A stretch of 22,613 bases of DNA, from the NCBI GenBank assembly GCA_964556145.1, contig CAZKVD010000023.1:1-22613 (forward strand). Direction: 5' to 3'. The position numbers and the translations under genes are program-made. This DNA is from F1-20-MAGs119 sp964556145 (GTDB lineage Bacteria; Actinomycetota; Acidimicrobiia; Acidimicrobiales; Ilumatobacteraceae). The notes below the pieces were generated by a model. It saw nothing but the letters and a program-made list of their open reading frames with translations. It made no database searches and was not told the origin of the DNA. Shown piece by piece: positions 21,725-22,613 of the stretch (the stretch's first letter is position 1; each line of letters begins with the position of its first letter).

Positions 21725-22613
21725 TGCGGGTAGGTCGCCTTGTCCGTCGAGACGTCGGAGACGTCGAGTGCCTTCAGTGCCGAGGCATCTCCGCCCAGCG
21801 CTTCGATCATCGTCACGTAGTTGAACCGCATCAGACCCATCCACGTGTGGTCGACGTCGCCGGGTTCGCCCAGCAGATCGTCGTCGCGCAGAACGTCGAT
21901 GTAAGTCACTCCTGCTTCCTTGCCGATCTGCTCGAGCACCGGCGACGGGAACACTTCACTGCCGAAGACGGCCTTGACGCCCTCTTCCTTGACCTGGGTG
22001 ATCAGGTCGGCGATTTCCTTGGGTGTCGGCTCTTCGAACGACGATGGCTGAATGGCACCAACCACGCTCCAGTCGTACTCCTTTGCGAAGTAGGCGTAGG
22101 CGTCGTGGTAGGTCACGAGCTTTCGCACCTCGACACCCAACGTCTCACTGGCGGTGCGTACCGCAACGTCGAGCTCGTCGATCTTCGTCGAGAACTTCGC
22201 GAGATTCGCTTCGTATGTACCGGCATTTGCCGGATCACGCTCGGAGAGCGCCTCGGCAACGACCCTCGCGTAGTCCTTCACCATCGGCGGGTTGGTCCAC
22301 AGGTGCGGGTTCGGCTTGCCGCCCTCTTCGGGGAACGAGAAGTCGAAGATCCATTGATCTTCGGGAAGAATTTCGGTGCCGAGTTCGCAGATCGTCGCGC
22401 CATCGGTCAGGTTGGCAAGCGCAAGATCTTTCGTCGGCTCTTCGAGAACAAGACCGTTGATGAAGATGATGTCGGCTTCCTCGAGAGTCTTTGCGGCGCT
22501 CGGCGGCGGCTCGAACGTGTGCGAGTTGGTGCCCTCGGGAACCAGACCCTCGATCACCGCGTTGGTATCACCCGCGATGTTGGCGACGATGTTTGTGATC
22601 GGCGCAACCGTGG
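21721..22613 (-). CDS. znuA: Zinc-type metal ABC transporter substrate-binding protein (ZnuA-like), 5' end beyond the window
   Basis: The last 297 residues of a cluster A-I metal-binding lipoprotein or secreted protein; the signal peptide lies past the right edge. The frame is open to the window end, so no start is called. Candidate ligands are the His of NSHTFEP (codon 22519-22521), the His of NPHLW (22303-22305) and the His of TYHDAYAYF (22105-22107). The manganese-specific branch has Glu at the third site (SEGAF.YF), so three histidines favour zinc. VVGAIQPSSFEEPTPKEI and VFGSEVFPSPVLEQI are also typical. No long His-rich loop is seen; an acidic stretch (DFSFPEEGG) occupies that place. It is the first gene of the importer operon, so its promoter is outside the window. 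Confidence 0.9.
   Translation of the reverse strand, partial: TVAPITNIVANIAGDTNAVIEGLVPEGTNSHTFEPPPSAAKTLEEADIIFINGLVLEEPTKDLALANLTDGATICELGTEILPEDQWIFDFSFPEEGGKPNPHLWTNPPMVKDYARVVAEALSERDPANAGTYEANLAKFSTKIDELDVAVRTASETLGVEVRKLVTYHDAYAYFAKEYDWSVVGAIQPSSFEEPTPKEIADLITQVKEEGVKAVFGSEVFPSPVLEQIGKEAGVTYIDVLRDDDLLGEPGDVDHTWMGLMRFNYVTMIEALGGDASALKALDVSDVSTDKATYPQ

Overview
The window reads as a dense, high-GC actinobacterial chromosome segment, most likely from the class Acidimicrobiia or a relative. This placement is inferred from gene content: a NucS/EndoMS mismatch endonuclease, a MenJ-like geranylgeranyl reductase, an F420-type LLM oxidoreductase, several acyl-CoA enzymes, and EttA. No rRNA, tRNA, insertion sequence, CRISPR array or phage gene was seen. 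I find 22 protein genes, two of them cut by the window edges, and no intergenic stretch longer than about 80 bases. No recognisable transcription-factor gene is present.

Layout from left to right. (1) 1-1501, plus strand: the 3' end of ettA, a small two-helix membrane protein and a CysQ-like phosphatase, joined by 4-base ATGA/GTGA overlaps. (2) 1511-6104, minus strand: two tandem paralogous PEP-synthase/rifampicin-phosphotransferase-like proteins that lack the ATP-grasp domain, followed by a CaiB/BaiF CoA transferase. This is the least conventional operon in the window. (3) 6187-7809, plus: an AarF/UbiB atypical kinase. (4) 7810-9478: an L,D-transpeptidase (minus) divergent from nucS (plus). 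(5) 9482-11292, minus: an SDR dehydrogenase and a MaoC hydratase, together a split 'multifunctional enzyme type 2' beta-oxidation pair. (6) 11366-14798, plus: a geranylgeranyl-reductase-family flavoprotein, a nitronate-monooxygenase-family protein and an MFS exporter. (7) 14761-17884, minus: LarE, an LLM F420-type oxidoreductase and a beta-lactamase-fold serine hydrolase. (8) 17935-20081, plus: an alpha/beta hydrolase translationally coupled to an unusual fusion of a peptidase-S51/cyanophycinase-like domain with a cysteinyl-tRNA-synthetase C-terminal domain. (9) 20067-22613, minus: a ZnuABC-type zinc ABC importer, with the binding protein cut by the window end.

Most genes fit lipid/acyl-CoA catabolism, quinone/isoprenoid chemistry, cell-wall maintenance, DNA repair and metal uptake. 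Regulatory signals were read by eye. They include a perfect 8+8 inverted repeat between the divergent SDR and reductase genes, TANNNT boxes about 6-9 bases before several start codons that lack a Shine-Dalgarno (suggesting leaderless transcripts), and an exact GGGGGAA ribosome-binding-like heptamer before three start codons. Three convergent gene pairs end in palindromes built around back-to-back stop codons.

The best candidates for something undescribed are the ATP-grasp-less tandem phosphotransferase operon (2669-6104) and the S51-CysS fusion (18819-20081).
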